Source of the DNA: a bacterium
GTDB lineage: Bacteria > Zhuqueibacterota > Zhuqueibacteria > Residuimicrobiales > Residuimicrobiaceae
Length of the DNA stretch: 64,000 bases
Direction of reading: 5' to 3'
Assembly (NCBI GenBank): GCA_029565685.1
Contig: JAKQNR010000050.1
Coordinates: 49,443-113,442, forward strand
Shown: piece by piece, positions 62,974-64,000 of the stretch
Numbering within the stretch: position 1 is the stretch's first letter
How the letters are laid out: each line of letters begins with the position of its first letter
The notes under the pieces: model-generated
The model's input: only the letters and a program-made list of their open reading frames with translations
What the model was told of the DNA's origin: nothing
The model's database searches: none
Translations under genes and position numbers: made by a program

Positions 62974-63951
62974 TCATGAAATCTCCCTATTCCCCAGCAA
63001 CTTGAAGGGACTCACAGGGGGGTCGTATTCGTTCCAGTGGCGTTGTCTTACATCCTCGTCAAGCAGGCTCCAGTCCGTTGTATTGGCATGGGAGTGACTT
63101 CGGCAATCCAGTCCGCCGGGAGCAGAAATGCCACATTGATCCGTCAGGATAAAACGGTCATGCATCGACTCAGAACCAGGTAAAGATTCCCAGAGGAACA
63201 CCCTGAAACGATGGCCATCCACCGCTATCAGCGGCCGAAGTTTTTGTTCCCAGCCGGCGAGGTGGTCTGCAACAGTTCGGCCATCCGGCTTCTGTTTCGC
63301 AGCCTCCGCATGGATATCAATACGCCCTTGAAGCCTCGCATGTCCTCTTTGTCCCAAAACGTTCGAGCAGATGGTAACCGTGTCGAGGTAGCGTGATTCA
63401 TGCGAGTTCAGCCAGGGGTCGATAAGCGCCAGGGATTTCGCATGACGCAATATCGGAGCAAGAGCGGCGCGGTAGTCGGCATCCGATTTGGTCAGAGACA
63501 ATGTCCTCTTCCGTCTGCCGTTCCACTGCGCTGAATCCAAAGAGCCAAAGAACTCAACCAAGGCGTCGCATTCGCGGCCGCAACCGTCTATCAACGGTTG
63601 GCTCAGGACAATGGCGTGAAAGGGAATCCGGTCGTGCGAGTCGAAAGCCAGGTTCAACCATTCTTTATCATTGCCGGGATCGCCAGCCATGCACTTTGGG
63701 TGCCGGACCAGCCGATGCCGGTCGTTCAGTACCTTAAGGCACGTAAAGACTTTATCTTTCAACGCGGGCGAAAGCGTCGTTACCCGCTCCCCTGTTACAT
63801 GACGTAACCATCGATCCTTATGGAGGTTTGCCAATAGGCCGTTTTCGGCTATCCCCCTTAAAAGTTCGACCAGAATAATGCTTGCTCTGCCGTCTGAGTT
63901 GGCTACGGATGCGTCGAATAGGTCAGGCGTCATGGCAAATTCATAAAGCAC
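62974..63951 (-). CDS. PLD-like nuclease-type protein of a helicase-linked module
   Basis: A 325-residue protein. A phospholipase-D-like HxR(K)x4D motif occurs in 'ESMHDRFILTDQCGISAPGG'. Other clear text: 'RIPFHAIVLSQPLIDGCGRE', 'RHAKSLALIDPWLNSHESRY' and 'DVRQRHWNEYDPPVSPFKLL'. I recall similar proteins next to helicases in phage-defence regions, but cannot name the family. GGAGGAG lies 6 nt before GTG 63951, so I start there and not at GTG 63969. The helicase partner downstream is destroyed. It seems intact itself. Confidence 0.65.
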   Translation of the reverse strand: MLYEFAMTPDLFDASVANSDGRASIILVELLRGIAENGLLANLHKDRWLRHVTGERVTTLSPALKDKVFTCLKVLNDRHRLVRHPKCMAGDPGNDKEWLNLAFDSHDRIPFHAIVLSQPLIDGCGRECDALVEFFGSLDSAQWNGRRKRTLSLTKSDADYRAALAPILRHAKSLALIDPWLNSHESRYLDTVTICSNVLGQRGHARLQGRIDIHAEAAKQKPDGRTVADHLAGWEQKLRPLIAVDGHRFRVFLWESLPGSESMHDRFILTDQCGISAPGGLDCRSHSHANTTDWSLLDEDVRQRHWNEYDPPVSPFKLLGNREIS

Positions 63952-64000
63952 AGGCAGCTCCTCCTTCACGCAAACCGTTCCCGGTAGCCTTCTTCAAAGA

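Overview
The window looks like a chromosomal segment of an uncultured, Gram-negative, free-living anaerobe or facultative anaerobe of the FCB superphylum (candidate division KSB1 / Calditrichota-like). The evidence is indirect: three large secreted proteins carry a C-terminal 'YPNPFN/YPNPS'-type sorting domain, there are lipoproteins and outer-membrane beta-barrels, many LVIVD/FG-GAP/kelch-type propellers, NtrC-type regulation, and GC-rich genes with frequent GTG/TTG starts. Taxonomy is inference; no rRNA, tRNA or CRISPR was recognised.

Layout. 1-9 kb is an ordinary housekeeping run on the + strand: the end of a histidine kinase, polyprenyl synthase, ApbE lipoprotein, UDP-glucuronate decarboxylase, glycosyltransferase 9, RsfS, ArgS, a PfkB kinase and NhaA, several with ATGA overlaps. 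9-18 kb holds a GH43 enzyme, a broken DUF2959 gene, a small beta-barrel, a serine hydrolase, a DmpA-type peptidase, a GNAT enzyme, and on the - strand a lipid kinase, DUF2461, a DUF2007-like protein and a guanine deaminase.

18-26 kb is the most striking block. A MinD-like ATPase and two near-identical, secreted, Ca-binding-repeat proteins are each preceded by a sequence with sigma-54 (-24/-12) promoter spacing. The two repeat-protein promoters also share, at the same distance upstream, a tandem pair of TTCGAC-N6-GTCGAA dyads. One copy leads into a five-haem cytochrome with a T9SS-like sorting domain, the other into an outer-membrane beta-barrel. A sigma-54 activator (REC-AAA-Fis) lies directly next to the block. 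I infer a sigma-54-controlled cell-surface, possibly electron-transfer, regulon.

26-40 kb contains a divergent NRAMP-like transporter, a sialidase fragment fused to a hisF fragment, a double-glycine leader peptide gene with an in-frame TGA, a kelch-like and an LVIVD-repeat secreted protein, EcsC, a lipoprotein with two tandem degenerate LytM-like domains, an ICMT-like methyltransferase, and remnants of a GNAT-YoaP gene and an LCM methyltransferase. 40-47 kb is a polysaccharide-degradation group: a GH9 with an N-terminal propeller, a TIM-barrel lipoprotein and a GH28-like beta-helix. 47.9-52.1 kb is a three-gene operon coding an unrecognised protein, a ZAS-type zinc-finger protein, and a membrane protein joining a Lon-like peptidase domain to an FG-GAP-like domain; it is a good candidate for an undescribed signalling system.

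52-64 kb is accessory DNA. hsdM remnants lie on both sides of a GPH-family sugar transporter. They are followed by an ImmR/ImmA-like pair with a clear autoregulatory operator, an AAA/DUF4143 ATPase, aldo/keto reductase and YdeI remnants, an M28 peptidase, an ECF sigma/anti-sigma pair with a lipoprotein, two copies of a ~175-bp palindromic MITE-like element, and a PLD-like nuclease gene next to a helicase gene that is cut off at the edge of one element copy. At least nine pseudogenes are visible, an unusually high density.
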